DNA of 64,000 nt from Clostridium formicaceticum (GTDB lineage Bacteria; Bacillota; Clostridia; Peptostreptococcales; Natronincolaceae), in the NCBI RefSeq assembly GCF_001854185.1, contig NZ_CP017603.1:2604001-2668000 (forward strand), given 5' to 3'. The position numbers and the translations under genes were made by a program. The notes under the pieces are model-generated. The model saw nothing but the letters and a program-made list of their open reading frames with translations. It made no database searches and had not been told where the DNA came from. Below are positions 51,898-61,553 of this stretch, piece by piece (position 1 is the first letter of the stretch; each line of letters opens with the position of its first letter).

Positions 51898-53514
51898 ATG
51901 AATAAATTGAATATGCTAAAAACCATAACAGCAGTAGGATTAAGCGGCATACTACTGTTTGTGTCCATCACTGTTTTTGAAACACATGCTACAGACTTAT
52001 CAACACTAACTCAGCTATTATTTGCAACGGAATTGGAAACTGCTGCAGATTATGAGGCAATATTTAATAAGGATGGTATTGTTGATATTCATGTAGAAAT
52101 TACAGAAGAGGATTGGGCTAGTATCCTTGCAGAGCCGATGGCAGAGGAGTATAAAACTGCAAAGGTGACAGTGGATGGAATCACCTCAGAGAATATAGGT
52201 TTTCGAACAAAGGGAAATTCCTCTTTAAAATCTGTTGCAAGAAGTGACTCTGAGCGTTACAGCTTCAAAATTAATATAAATAAATATATTAAGACACAAA
52301 CGCTTCTTGGACTGGACGAATTTGTTGTAAACAATAACTTTTCTGATCCTTCTTATCTTAGAGAATATTTAAGCTATGAAGCCTTACGAGAACTTGGTGC
52401 AGATGTGCCCCTCACTACCTTTGCAAATGTTTATATCAATGGTGAATTGTATGGTTTTTATCTTATGGTGGAATCTATTGAGGATAGTTTTTTAATGAGG
52501 AACTTTGGTGATGACAGGGGTAGTTTATATAAAGCAGACCAAGGCAGTAACCTCAAGTATGTAGAAGGTAGCGACTATGATACTTTAGAATTAAAATCAG
52601 GAAGTGATAAAAGTAAAACAGATCTTAAAAATTTTATAAAGATTTTAAATGACATGCCAGAAGGAGAAAAAGGGGAGATTGAAAATGTATTGGATGTAGA
52701 CAGCGCACTAAGGTATTTTGCAGTGAATACGGTTTTAGGTAATTATGATAGCTATCACGGTAATAAGTCACATAACTATTACTTATATGGTCAGGATGGA
52801 AAATTTACTGTCCTGCCATGGGATTATAATATGTCTATTGCAGGATTTGGTGAGGGTGACCTTACAACCATTCCAATTGATGAGCCTGTCATGAGGGAAG
52901 ATATAAAAAATTTTCCCTTGATCAATAATCTATTGGCGGTGAAGGAGTACAAAGAAAGATATCATAAGTATATAGAAGAACTCCTCGATTATTTGGAAGA
53001 TTTTGAAGACAGGGTGACAAAGCTAGGAGATAAGATAAGACCTTATGTTGAGGCAGATCCTACAAAGTTTTATACCTTGGAGCAGTTTGAAGCAAGTATA
53101 GCCTATTCTGAGACAAATGAGGCCATACCAATGCCATTCCAAAATACAAGAACACAATCGGAAGGCGAAATGCAAAGACAGATGCCTCAGGGAGAGCGCC
53201 CAGAAATGCCACAAGAGTTTATGTATGAAAATGTACCAGAAAGACCTCAAGGGGATCAAAATGGAGATCGACCTGAAAGGCCTGAGTTTATGGATGGAAA
53301 TCCACCTGAAATGCAACAAGGAGATATGAGAGGAGACCGCCCCGAAAGACCACAAGGAGATATGGGGGGCGGAGGTATGATGGGAACTTCAACTTCTATT
53401 GTGAATTTTATAAAGGCTAGGGTAGAAAATATCAAACAACAACTAGCTGGTGAATTGCCTACCACAGGAAATACAAGCATGGTGAATATAGATGAAAGAA
53501 GCAAAATTAACTAA
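51898..53514 (+). CDS. CotH-family protein kinase-like secreted protein
   Basis: Start ATG 51898 after GGAGGG; the ATG at 51883 overlaps that site. 538 residues with a signal peptide (about 1-30). The CotH core (about 55-370) has IGFRTKGNSSLKS, FVVNNNFSDPSYLREYLSYEAL, YINGELYGFYLMVESIE and FTVLPWDYNMS, the last with the metal-binding Asp of CotH kinases. A low-complexity tail (about 420-500) repeats Pro-Glu-Arg-Pro-Gln-Gly-Asp units, then Gly-rich. CotH of B. subtilis phosphorylates spore coat proteins; here the target is unknown. Confidence 0.92.
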   Translation: MNKLNMLKTITAVGLSGILLFVSITVFETHATDLSTLTQLLFATELETAADYEAIFNKDGIVDIHVEITEEDWASILAEPMAEEYKTAKVTVDGITSENIGFRTKGNSSLKSVARSDSERYSFKININKYIKTQTLLGLDEFVVNNNFSDPSYLREYLSYEALRELGADVPLTTFANVYINGELYGFYLMVESIEDSFLMRNFGDDRGSLYKADQGSNLKYVEGSDYDTLELKSGSDKSKTDLKNFIKILNDMPEGEKGEIENVLDVDSALRYFAVNTVLGNYDSYHGNKSHNYYLYGQDGKFTVLPWDYNMSIAGFGEGDLTTIPIDEPVMREDIKNFPLINNLLAVKEYKERYHKYIEELLDYLEDFEDRVTKLGDKIRPYVEADPTKFYTLEQFEASIAYSETNEAIPMPFQNTRTQSEGEMQRQMPQGERPEMPQEFMYENVPERPQGDQNGDRPERPEFMDGNPPEMQQGDMRGDRPERPQGDMGGGGMMGTSTSIVNFIKARVENIKQQLAGELPTTGNTSMVNIDERSKIN

Positions 53515-53553
53515 AAAGCCTAGTAGACTATTATAAATCTAGCTGTTAGTACT

Positions 53554-53603
53554 CCCTTTTGACTTGAATTGCTGGGTCAATCCTTGTCAAAAGGGGGCTT
53601 TTA
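53554..53603 (+). terminator. terminator of the VTC-DUF4956-CotH operon
   Basis: CCCTTTTGAC pairs with GTCAAAAGGG, followed by GGCTTTTATTT. Confidence 0.8.
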
Positions 53604-53611
53604 TTTGAATA

Positions 53612-54487
53612 TTAGGCAATGTAAGATTTTGTAATAAAATCTATAAATGTTTTGGCTGCGTTTGATAAGTACTTTTCCTTTTTCCAAACAAGCCCGATGG
53701 GTATACTAATGACTTCGTTTAATGGTTTGCCTACGATTCTGTTATCATTTTCTATAATTTCCTTAAGTAATAAAGAAATTCCTATACCGTTAGAAACAAC
53801 ACTTTTTATAGTATCTAACTGGCTAGAGGATAAGATGGTATTAGGCGCAACACCATGTTTATTAAAAAATGCCATAATCTTTTCTCTATGATAAAATCCT
53901 TCCTTCAACATGACAATAGGCTCATTCTTTATATCTTCTAGTGTAAGCTTTTCTTTAACGTTTAGGGGGTGGTGTTTACTTAAGCAAACAAGCATTTCAC
54001 TTTCTAATATTAAAAGAGAATTTAATAAAGCAGAGGACTGAGCAACGATAACAATAGCCAAATCAAGCTCTTCGTTTTCAATCATTTTTGTCGTTGCAAT
54101 AGAACCTTTTTCCATAATATGAAGTTCTATTTGTGGATATAGATTTTTGAAATGAACAAATATTTTAGGGAATAGAAAGGTACCAATCATAGGAGGTACC
54201 CCTATTCTTAATATCCCCTTCTTTAGTTGTCGATAATCCTGCATCTCTGAAACAGCATCTTCTACTTTGCTTAGAATATCATTTACTCTTGTCAAAAAAA
54301 CCTTTCCCTCTGGTGTAAGGCGTAATTGCTTTTTATTTCTATCAAAAAGATGAATACCTAGTTCGCCTTCAAGATTTTTAATGGCATTGGTAATAGAAGG
54401 CTGAGATACATGAAGTCTTTCAGCAGCCTTTGTAATTGTATCTAATTGACAAACCATTTGAAAGTATTGTAATTGACGTAATTCCAT
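53612..54487 (-). CDS. LysR-family regulator
   Basis: A 291-residue regulator. N-terminal helix-turn-helix LDTITKAAERLHVSQPSITNAIKNLEGELGIHLFDR, then the periplasmic-binding-protein-like effector domain (about 92-285). It is divergent from the malic enzyme gene with 135 bases between, the usual position for its target. The intervening AT-rich DNA has dyads such as TATAATGTTAAATTATAAT near 54533. Effector probably a dicarboxylate, by context. Confidence 0.92.
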   Translation of the reverse strand: MELRQLQYFQMVCQLDTITKAAERLHVSQPSITNAIKNLEGELGIHLFDRNKKQLRLTPEGKVFLTRVNDILSKVEDAVSEMQDYRQLKKGILRIGVPPMIGTFLFPKIFVHFKNLYPQIELHIMEKGSIATTKMIENEELDLAIVIVAQSSALLNSLLILESEMLVCLSKHHPLNVKEKLTLEDIKNEPIVMLKEGFYHREKIMAFFNKHGVAPNTILSSSQLDTIKSVVSNGIGISLLLKEIIENDNRIVGKPLNEVISIPIGLVWKKEKYLSNAAKTFIDFITKSYIA

Positions 54488-54622
54488 AAGTTACACCCCT
54501 ATTATAGTTTTAAACTATTATATCATAGCTATATTATAATGTTAAATTATAATATAATCTGATACTATATATTTAATAATAATTAATAAAAAATAATCAT
54601 TTTAAACTGGGAGGGTAAACTG

Positions 54623-55801
54623 ATGAAGGATTATCAAAACTTAGCACTTGCCATGCATAAAGAAAAGAAGGGAAAACTAGCTGTAGTAAGTAAGGTAAAG
54701 TTGGAAAACAAAGACGATTTAAGTATAGCCTATACCCCTGGGGTGGCGGAACCCTGTAGAGAAATTTACAAAGATAAGGAAAACGTATACCAGTATACTT
54801 CTAAAGGAAATTTAGTAGCAGTGGTGACAGATGGTACGGCAGTATTGGGACTGGGAGATATAGGCCCTGAAGCTGGAATGCCTGTTATGGAGGGAAAAGC
54901 GGTTTTATTTAAATCCTTTGCAGACGTAGATGCTTTTCCTATTTGCTTAGATACAAAGAACGTGGATGAAATTGTTGAAACAGTAAAAAGAATTGCCCCT
55001 ACCTTTGGAGGAATTAACTTAGAAGATATCTCTGCACCACGATGTATTGAAATTGAAGAAAGACTAAAAAAAGAATTAGACATTCCTGTATTTCATGATG
55101 ACCAACACGGCACAGCCATTGTTGTATCAGCGGGATTGATAAATGCACTGAAATTAACAGATAAAAAAATCAATCATGTCCGTATTGTTGTAAATGGTGC
55201 AGGAGCCGCAGGAAGTGCTATTGTAAAGATGTTAATTGCTTTAGGGGCTGAAGATATTATTGTTTGTGATAGGGAAGGAATTTTATATAAGGAGGCCGAC
55301 ACAAATACTAATTGGCTAAAAAAGGAGTTGGCTGAGATTACGAATAAAAAAGGTGAAAAAGGCACACTAAGAGATGCTATGGAGGGTGCGGATGTATTTA
55401 TTGGGGTATCTGCTGCAAATGTTGTAGATGAAGCAATGATTAAAAGCATGAACCCAAATGGAATTGTTTTTGCTATGGCAAATCCTACTCCTGAAATCAT
55501 GCCGGATTTGGCGGTAAAGGCCGGAGCTAGGGTTGTAGGTACTGGTAGATCCGATTTCCCTAATCAGATTAATAACGTATTAGCTTTTCCAGGGATATTT
55601 AGAGGCGCTTTAGATGTAAGAGCTACTGATATAAATGAAGAAATGAAGGTTGCATCAGCTTATGCTATTGCAAGTATTATTGATGAAGCGGAATTAAAAG
55701 AGGATTATGTCATTCCTAATGCATTAGATAAAAGAGTGGCAGAAAAGGTGGCAAAAGCAGTGGCGGAAGCAGCAAAAAAATCAGGGGTTGCAAGGTCATA
55801 A
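54623..55801 (+). CDS. malic enzyme (oxaloacetate-decarboxylating malate dehydrogenase)
   Basis: A 392-residue short-form malic enzyme, GGGAGG before ATG 54623. SIAYTPGVAEPCREI, VTDGTAVLGLGDIGPEAGMPVMEGKAVLFK, EDISAPRC and VFHDDQHGTAIVV are substrate/metal motifs; NGAGAAGSAIVKML is the NAD(P) loop near 190. Makes pyruvate and CO2 from malate. The C-terminal phosphotransacetylase domain of MaeB is absent, as in Bacillus/Clostridium types. A hairpin follows at 55803-55829. Confidence 0.94.
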   Translation: MKDYQNLALAMHKEKKGKLAVVSKVKLENKDDLSIAYTPGVAEPCREIYKDKENVYQYTSKGNLVAVVTDGTAVLGLGDIGPEAGMPVMEGKAVLFKSFADVDAFPICLDTKNVDEIVETVKRIAPTFGGINLEDISAPRCIEIEERLKKELDIPVFHDDQHGTAIVVSAGLINALKLTDKKINHVRIVVNGAGAAGSAIVKMLIALGAEDIIVCDREGILYKEADTNTNWLKKELAEITNKKGEKGTLRDAMEGADVFIGVSAANVVDEAMIKSMNPNGIVFAMANPTPEIMPDLAVKAGARVVGTGRSDFPNQINNVLAFPGIFRGALDVRATDINEEMKVASAYAIASIIDEAELKEDYVIPNALDKRVAEKVAKAVAEAAKKSGVARS

Positions 55802-55802
55802 A

Positions 55803-55829
55803 TACAGCAGAAAAATTTTTTCTGCTGTA
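55803..55829 (+). terminator. hairpin after malic enzyme
   Basis: TACAGCAGAAAAA and TTTTTTCTGCTGTA form a perfect stem with no separate T tail; probable terminator. Bases 55830-56094 hold nothing else that I can support. Confidence 0.6.
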
Positions 55830-56094
55830 CCTACAAAAATATATTGATGGAGGAGCTATTGCTATTATTTTGGTTATAAAATGAGTTTCTTATTGCGTAG
55901 ATTGTTCAAGTGATTGAGATATGGTATAATTTATCTTACAAAAAGCAGAAGCATCAACAAAAAGAAAAGCATGAAAAAATTATATAAACAAGCAAGTCAG
56001 TGCTCAAAGTAGAGAACTCTTTTATTTTTTAGAAATAGAAGGGTTTTTTGTATAATCTTAAGAAGGTTTATCTTTCAATAAAGGGGGAGGAAAT

Positions 56095-57861
56095 TTGGTT
56101 AAATTATCAGCTATTCAACAGGAGGTTCAAAAAATTTCTGAAGCTATAGCAAGTGTAATAAATATGGATGTCATCATTTCTGACAATGCCTTTAACAAAA
56201 TTGGAGATACCAAAAGACATTTCGACGAGGATGTAAAATATATTAAAGATACCTATGTCATTGGTAAAGTTATACAAACAGGTAAAGCCTTGGTAATAAG
56301 TGAAAAAGAGGAAGGTGAAAACTGTAGTGTATGTAAGGAAAAAGAAAAATGCAACCTCCAAGCCATGATATGTATACCCATTAAATATGAAAAAAAGACA
56401 CTAGGGGCTATAGGGATTATTGCTATCACTGAGACCTATAGAAAAACTTTGCTAGAAAATCAAGCAAACCTCATAGAGTTTTTAGAAAGGATGGCAGATT
56501 TAATTATTAGTAAAGGCCTAGAGCAGGAAGCTACAAATAAACTTCAGATTGTAAAAAATCAGATGGTGTCAATTATTAGTTCAATTGATGAAGGGATTAT
56601 TGCAATCGATGAAAGTGGCCATATTATTTATACCAATACTGTGATTAATCATGCACTTAATATTATGCCTGAGGAATTAAAAGAAAAAACAATCTATGAC
56701 ATCTTATCTCAGTCTTATATTGAAAAGCTAATTAATGAAAAAGTACAATTCAGTGATATTGAGGTATTGATAAACAGAAATCGACGAGAATTTCATGCTC
56801 TAGTATCAAGTAAACCGGTGGAGCTTGGTGGAAAGAGTACAGGATTTATTTTGATCTTCAGGAAAATGGAGGATATTTACAAAGTGGTTAACAAGATTTC
56901 GCTAAGCAATTTATCCACTACTTTCGAAGATATCATTGGGACAAGTTCTGAAATTGAACAAACAAAAGAAAAAGCACGAAGGGTTGCCAATAGTGATTCT
57001 ACCATGTTGATACTGGGGGAAAGTGGAACCGGGAAGGAGTTATTTGCTAGAGCTATCCACTATAGCAGCAACAGAAAAAACAAGCCCTTCATAGCATTTA
57101 ATTGTGCAGCAATACCTGAGAGCCTTCTAGAAAGTGAGCTGTTTGGTTATGAGGAAGGGGCTTTTACTGGAGCAGTCAAGGGAGGAAGGTTGGGGAAATT
57201 TCAATTGGCTCAAGGGGGCACGATATTTTTAGATGAGATTGGAGATGTACCTATTCATCTTCAGACAAAACTGCTGAGAGTCCTGCAAGAAAAAAGATTC
57301 GAAAAGATAGGGGGGCAGAAAAGTATTGCCCTTGATGTAAGAATCATAGCAGCCACCAATAAACATTTGGAGGGGATGGTAGAAAATGGAGAATTTAGAG
57401 AAGACCTGTACTATCGACTTAGTGTAATTCCTATCCATATCCCACCTTTAAGAGAACGACTAGGAGATATAAAAATATTGCTGGAGTTTTTTTTGAAGCA
57501 ACATAATCAAAAACTTAATAAAAATATTAAAGGATTTTCACCAGAAGTAGAGGCTGTTCTTTTGAATAATAAGTGGAAAGGGAATGTAAGAGAGTTGGAA
57601 AACGTTGTAGAATATGCAATCAATATGGAGACAACCTCGTATATTACAATGAATAGTATTCCTCTGAAAATTAAAAATCTTCAAGGGGAAAAATTCAGTC
57701 CTAAAAAGATAATACCTATTGAAAAGATGGAAAAAGAACTTATTAAGGAAGCTTTGATGCTATATGGTAACAGTGTTACAGGCAAAAATATGTCAGCTGA
57801 TGCGCTGGGAATCGGTATGGCGACACTATATCGAAAGATTAAGAAATACAAACTAGAATGA
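56095..57861 (+). CDS. sigma-54-dependent activator (GAF-PAS-AAA+-Fis)
   Basis: A 588-residue protein from TTG 56095 after GGGGGAGGAAA. A GAF-like N-terminal domain holds Cys 77, 80, 86 and 93 ([10 protein letters not shown], then MICIP), a possible metal or Fe-S site. PAS at about 155-265. AAA+ domain about 275-515: Walker [22 protein letters not shown] loop in [12 protein letters not shown], Walker [13 protein letters not shown]. Fis-type HTH at the end ([19 protein letters not shown]). It sits upstream of the sigma-54-type promoter of the cysteine operon, its likely target. Confidence 0.94.
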   Translation: MVKLSAIQQEVQKISEAIASVINMDVIISDNAFNKIGDTKRHFDEDVKYIKDTYVIGKVIQTGKALVISEKEEGENCSVCKEKEKCNLQAMICIPIKYEKKTLGAIGIIAITETYRKTLLENQANLIEFLERMADLIISKGLEQEATNKLQIVKNQMVSIISSIDEGIIAIDESGHIIYTNTVINHALNIMPEELKEKTIYDILSQSYIEKLINEKVQFSDIEVLINRNRREFHALVSSKPVELGGKSTGFILIFRKMEDIYKVVNKISLSNLSTTFEDIIGTSSEIEQTKEKARRVANSDSTMLILGESGTGKELFARAIHYSSNRKNKPFIAFNCAAIPESLLESELFGYEEGAFTGAVKGGRLGKFQLAQGGTIFLDEIGDVPIHLQTKLLRVLQEKRFEKIGGQKSIALDVRIIAATNKHLEGMVENGEFREDLYYRLSVIPIHIPPLRERLGDIKILLEFFLKQHNQKLNKNIKGFSPEVEAVLLNNKWKGNVRELENVVEYAINMETTSYITMNSIPLKIKNLQGEKFSPKKIIPIEKMEKELIKEALMLYGNSVTGKNMSADALGIGMATLYRKIKKYKLE

Positions 57862-57874
57862 AGGCTCAATCTAA

Positions 57875-57990
57875 AAGTGAACAAACCAAGTGACTAACAC
57901 CAAATAAAGATTTGAGTTATCTATTTATGCAAGTGAAGACCAAACACTGCATTCCCGAATTTTATGGTGTGAGTTTCCTGCATAATAGTT
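57875..57990 (+). repeat. dispersed composite repeat copy
   Basis: The palindromic type B repeat (57885-57927, from CCAAGTGACTAACACCAAAT) followed by the right half of the type A repeat (GCAAGTGAAGACCAAACACTGCATTC). Diverged relative to the copy at 16923. Confidence 0.65.
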
Positions 57991-58071
57991 ATCATATTGA
58001 GAAGGGAGAAACTTATAGAAAATAAGGCTTTGAAGAAATACAAAAGAAAAAGTATCAAAATGAGACATAAA

Positions 58072-58130
58072 ACAAAGGTCTACAGGAGGATATTTATCAA
58101 TATGATAAATATCCTCCTGTAGACCTTTGT
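58072..58130. repeat. perfect 28-bp inverted repeat with 3-base loop
   Basis: 58072-58099 and 58103-58130 are exact reverse complements (core CTACAGGAGGATATTTATCA), followed by AATTTTTTG. It lies 75-130 bases upstream of the sigma-54 promoter and 210 bases after the activator gene. It could be the activator's terminator or its enhancer site. Confidence 0.85.
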
Positions 58131-58203
58131 AATTTTTTGAAATTATTTATCTAAAATTGCTAAATAACAGTGTCTGAAAAAAAGAAACATCAGAATAGAA
58201 AGT

Positions 58204-58219
58204 TGGCATGATATTTGCT
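58204..58219 (+). promoter_or_regulatory. sigma-54 (-24/-12) promoter
   Basis: TGGCATGATATTTGCT: GG at 58205-58206 and GC at 58217-58218 are 10 bases apart, matching TGGCAC-N5-TTGC well. It precedes the transporter-cyuA operon and follows a sigma-54 activator gene. Confidence 0.85.
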
Positions 58220-58283
58220 TTAAAGGATAGATGAAAGGAAAATATTTTTAACAGCAAACGTATAAGGGGGAGGTGGTAGGCGG

Positions 58284-58421
58284 ATGAATTATAGATGTGG
58301 GCCCTTAACTTTAGAAGCGTGCATCTATAGGAGTAGTAAAAATGAGGTGGAGCAAGGAAAAATTGGGTTGAGGGGGTATAAAGATGAATGCAGCACTGGA
58401 GAAGAGAGCATCAAAAGGTAA
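58284..58421 (+). CDS. candidate 45-codon leader ORF with three Cys codons
   Basis: AGGGGGAGGTGG lies just before ATG 58284. The frame reads MNYRCGPLTLEACIYRSSKN and goes on to overlap the first 38 bases of the transporter gene, ending TAA at 58419-58421. Cys codons are at 5, 13 and 36. A cysteine-sensing leader peptide is possible given the operon, but no attenuator hairpin is evident, so this may be chance. Confidence 0.3.
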   Translation: MNYRCGPLTLEACIYRSSKNEVEQGKIGLRGYKDECSTGEESIKR

Positions 58422-59697
58422 GTTGGTTTTATCAAGCATGATTGTTTTAGTGATAACTTTGCTGATTGGATATTTCACAATATATAGAAGTATCATCGGT
58501 GAAAGTGAAATTGGTGCAGCTGAAGCTTTTATGTTAATGCTGGCAGCTTTAGCTATTGGAGAAGTAGTGTCTATCAAAAGCAAAGCTTCGATTCCTTCTA
58601 TTTTTGTAACAGCCACGCTATTTATTCTTGGTTTTTGGACACTATTTCCTAAAGATATTTTACAAATAGGAGGCATTGGTCCTTCGTTGCCTGGTTTATT
58701 TGTAATGATTATGGTGACACATTTAGGAACTATGTTAGACAAAGATGAGCTGATTGCTCAATGGAAAACTGTTGTTGTTACAATTGCAGGGATGCTGGGG
58801 ATTTGCTTAACGGTTATGACCATCGGAAAAATCATTGTAGGAACTGAAATAGCTGCTACGGCAACCCCGCCTTTGACGGGAGGATTAGTGTCAGCCATCA
58901 TCATGCAAAGTGTGGTGCAAAGCAATGAATACTTAGTGATTCTTGCTATGGCTATGTATGTTCTTCAAGGTTTTGTAGGATTCCCTTTAATGAATTTATG
59001 TTTGAAAATAGAAGGTAGAAACGTATTAACCAAATTTAGAGCAGGGGAAATTGATTTAAATCATTTTAGTGCAAATAAAGAGCAAAATGATGAAAAAACT
59101 TCTAAATATAGGATTTTTCCAGAGATGAACAAAGCATATCAAACAGATTACATTATTTTATTAAAGACATTAGTGCTTGTGATTATATCCGGGTATTTAG
59201 AGAGATTAACCAACGGGGCAGTGTCAAAATTTGTATTTGCTTTGTTGATTGGTGTGTTAGCTGCAGAGATAGGATTTATTGAAAAAAAGCCATTAGAAGT
59301 ATCAAGAAGTTTTGGTCTGTTTATAACGATTATTATGATGTACGTATTTTCAGGTTTAAACAGTGTTACCATCCCAGTATTAAAATCTATTATTATAGAT
59401 TTTGCAATATTAATAGCATTAGCCACAATAGGAATAGCCCTATTATCTATTCCAATTGGACGTAAGATTGGCTTAAGTACAGCCATGTCTTTTGCAATAG
59501 GTTTGGGAAGTATTGCTGGAGGATTTCCCGCCAGTTATGTTTTGAGTAATGAAGCTGCAAAACTGCTTTCAGAAAATGAAGAAGAATATAAGCTTTTATT
59601 AGAGCATTTATTACCTAAGACATTGGTATCAGGGTTTGTGAGTGCAACTTCAGGCTCAGTAATTATTGCAGGAATTTTTGCCAAAATGTTTTTTTAA
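58384..59697 (+). CDS. multi-spanning membrane protein, probable transporter
   Basis: A 437-residue protein with about 11-12 membrane helices; AGGGGG upstream of ATG 58384. Notable segments: GIGPSLPGLFVMIMVTHLGTMLDKDEL, ATPPLTGGLVSAIIMQSVVQ, and AMSFAIGLGSIAGGFPASYVLSNEAAKLL. I do not recognise the family firmly; DUF3100-type proteins are a possibility. As first gene of the operon with ATC hydrolase and cysteine desulfidase, it probably imports the sulfur amino acid or thiazoline substrate. Confidence 0.65.
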   Translation: MNAALEKRASKGKLVLSSMIVLVITLLIGYFTIYRSIIGESEIGAAEAFMLMLAALAIGEVVSIKSKASIPSIFVTATLFILGFWTLFPKDILQIGGIGPSLPGLFVMIMVTHLGTMLDKDELIAQWKTVVVTIAGMLGICLTVMTIGKIIVGTEIAATATPPLTGGLVSAIIMQSVVQSNEYLVILAMAMYVLQGFVGFPLMNLCLKIEGRNVLTKFRAGEIDLNHFSANKEQNDEKTSKYRIFPEMNKAYQTDYIILLKTLVLVIISGYLERLTNGAVSKFVFALLIGVLAAEIGFIEKKPLEVSRSFGLFITIIMMYVFSGLNSVTIPVLKSIIIDFAILIALATIGIALLSIPIGRKIGLSTAMSFAIGLGSIAGGFPASYVLSNEAAKLLSENEEEYKLLLEHLLPKTLVSGFVSATSGSVIIAGIFAKMFF

Positions 59698-59731
59698 ATA
59701 AAATAACTTAAAAATAAAAGGAGGATGTACT

Positions 59732-60235
59732 ATGTGTACTTTAAATCAACCAAAAAATACAGACAATGAGGTAATCAACAAACTAAGAAATGCAATCATC
59801 CATAGAGGCTTATGGATGGGATTAATTTTAAAGGAAGCAAAAGAAAGAGGCTTGGATTGGGAAGCAATAGGAAGAGCAGCGATATTTGAAACAGGATGTA
59901 TGCATGGAGATGGAATAAAAAATGGAATGGATGTTGAAGGTAGCTTAGTATCCTTTGGAAATACTTTCTTTACAGAAGATATCAGAAAAATATTTGAAAT
60001 AGAGGTTAAGGAAATAAATGAAGACGCATTAAAACTAGAATATGGTCATTGTCCTTTAGTTACAGCATGGCAGTCAGTAGGCATTGAAGGCGAGTTTTTA
60101 GAAAAACTTTGTGATATTGCTATGTGTGGAGATCGGGGAATTGAAAGTAAATTTGAAGAATTTCAGTTTGAATTGGGAAAGACCATTGCTGAGGGTCACA
60201 AGGTCTGTGAAGTTAGTTTTTATAGAAAAAAATAA
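59732..60235 (+). CDS. L-2-amino-thiazoline-4-carboxylic acid hydrolase family protein
   Basis: A 167-residue protein, AAAGGAGG before ATG 59732. The sequence RAAIFETGCMHGDGI, then LKLEYGHCPLVTAWQSVG and LCDIAMCGDRGIESKF are those of PF14196, named after the Pseudomonas enzyme that opens 2-amino-thiazoline-4-carboxylate to a carbamoyl-cysteine on the way to cysteine. Three conserved Cys and a His look catalytic or metal-binding. Followed by the cysteine desulfidase gene. Confidence 0.85.
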   Translation: MCTLNQPKNTDNEVINKLRNAIIHRGLWMGLILKEAKERGLDWEAIGRAAIFETGCMHGDGIKNGMDVEGSLVSFGNTFFTEDIRKIFEIEVKEINEDALKLEYGHCPLVTAWQSVGIEGEFLEKLCDIAMCGDRGIESKFEEFQFELGKTIAEGHKVCEVSFYRKK

Positions 60236-60275
60236 AAACGATAATTTATACACTAAAGGGAGGCAATAAAACATC

Positions 60276-61541
60276 ATGAGAGATATATTAGAGAGAGAAA
60301 TTCTCCCAGCACTAGGCTGTACAGAACCTATTGCTGTAGCCTATGCAGCAGCTACGGCATACAAAGAAATAGAAGGAAATATTCATTCTGTAGAATGTTA
60401 TGCTAGTGGTAACATAATAAAGAATGTCACTTCCGTTATTATTCCTGGTACAAATGGACTTTGTGGTATGAAAGCAGCGGTGGCTGCAGGAATTGCAGCA
60501 AAAACACCAGAACTGAAAATGGAGGTTTTGTCTTCACTGGATGATACAAAGCTTACTGTATTAAGAAAACTTCTAAATGAAGATAAAATAACTGTTAGAC
60601 CTTCAAAAAGTGATAAAGGCTTGTATATAGAGGTAAAAGTAATTACAGATCATGGTTATGCTTTGGTTTTGATTGAGGATGCTCATGATAACATTGTTTA
60701 CATTGAAAAAAATAGTGAAGTTATTTATGAAGTTATTTGCAAAGATAAAAGAGTAGAAGAGTACAGTGACGGTGTTTGTGAAGACTTATCCTTGGAAAAA
60801 ATTCTTCAATATATAGAAAATGCTTCTTTGGAAAATTTAGACGTAGTTAAAAAGTCCATTTTATTGAATAAAAAAATCTGTGATGAAGGGTTAAAAAACA
60901 ATTATGGTTTAGCTATGGGAAAATATTTAAAAGATTTAAATTTATCAGGAGAAATTTCTAATAATGGCTTACAACAGATTATAAGTACAACGGTTGCTGG
61001 AACTGATGCCAGAATGGCGGGTTGTAGTCTTCCTGCCATGAGTAACTCTGGAAGTGGTAATCAGGGTATAGCCACAACAATGCCGGTAGTAAGCTACGGA
61101 GAACATATAAATGCAAGCGAAGAAAAAATTATAAGAGCTGCGGCATTAAGTAATTTAGTAACTATATCTATAAAAAATAAACTAGGAAGATTATCTTCTT
61201 TATGTGGTGTTGTTTTAGCATCAGCAGGAGCAAGCTGTGGGATCATTTATTTGCTTGATGGAAATATAGAAGAGATGGAAAAATCTATCAATAATGTTAT
61301 GGGCAATATTGCAGGGATGTTTTGTGATGGTGCAAAAGCTGGATGCAGCCTGAAGGTAGCAACGGGAATATTCGTTGCAATTATAAGTGCCCACAAAGCA
61401 TTAGAAGGAAACAGCATAAAAGGTACCGATGGTATCGTAGAAAATAGCGTAGAAAAAACGATAGATAATTATTCTAGGGTATCAGAAAATATTTTTAAAT
61501 CTTTAGATTATGTATTATTGGATATTATGTTGCAAAAATAG
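60276..61541 (+). CDS. cyuA: L-cysteine desulfidase (CyuA/UPF0597)
   Basis: A 421-residue protein, AAAGGGAGG before ATG 60276. LPALGCTEPIAVAYAAA at the N-terminus, then AGTDARMAGCSLPAMSNSGSGNQGIATTMPV, SLCGVVLASAGASCGI and GMFCDGAKAGCSLKVA. The Cys set fits the labile 4Fe-4S cluster of the L-serine dehydratase-like alpha fold. It converts L-cysteine to pyruvate, ammonia and sulfide. The activator and ridA genes fit. Confidence 0.92.
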   Translation: MRDILEREILPALGCTEPIAVAYAAATAYKEIEGNIHSVECYASGNIIKNVTSVIIPGTNGLCGMKAAVAAGIAAKTPELKMEVLSSLDDTKLTVLRKLLNEDKITVRPSKSDKGLYIEVKVITDHGYALVLIEDAHDNIVYIEKNSEVIYEVICKDKRVEEYSDGVCEDLSLEKILQYIENASLENLDVVKKSILLNKKICDEGLKNNYGLAMGKYLKDLNLSGEISNNGLQQIISTTVAGTDARMAGCSLPAMSNSGSGNQGIATTMPVVSYGEHINASEEKIIRAAALSNLVTISIKNKLGRLSSLCGVVLASAGASCGIIYLLDGNIEEMEKSINNVMGNIAGMFCDGAKAGCSLKVATGIFVAIISAHKALEGNSIKGTDGIVENSVEKTIDNYSRVSENIFKSLDYVLLDIMLQK

Positions 61542-61553
61542 AGGAGGAGCAAG

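Noticed and set aside
54488-54622. Specific LysR operator between lysR and the malic enzyme gene
   Set aside because: Several AT-rich dyads fit T-N11-A equally well, so no single site can be picked by eye.
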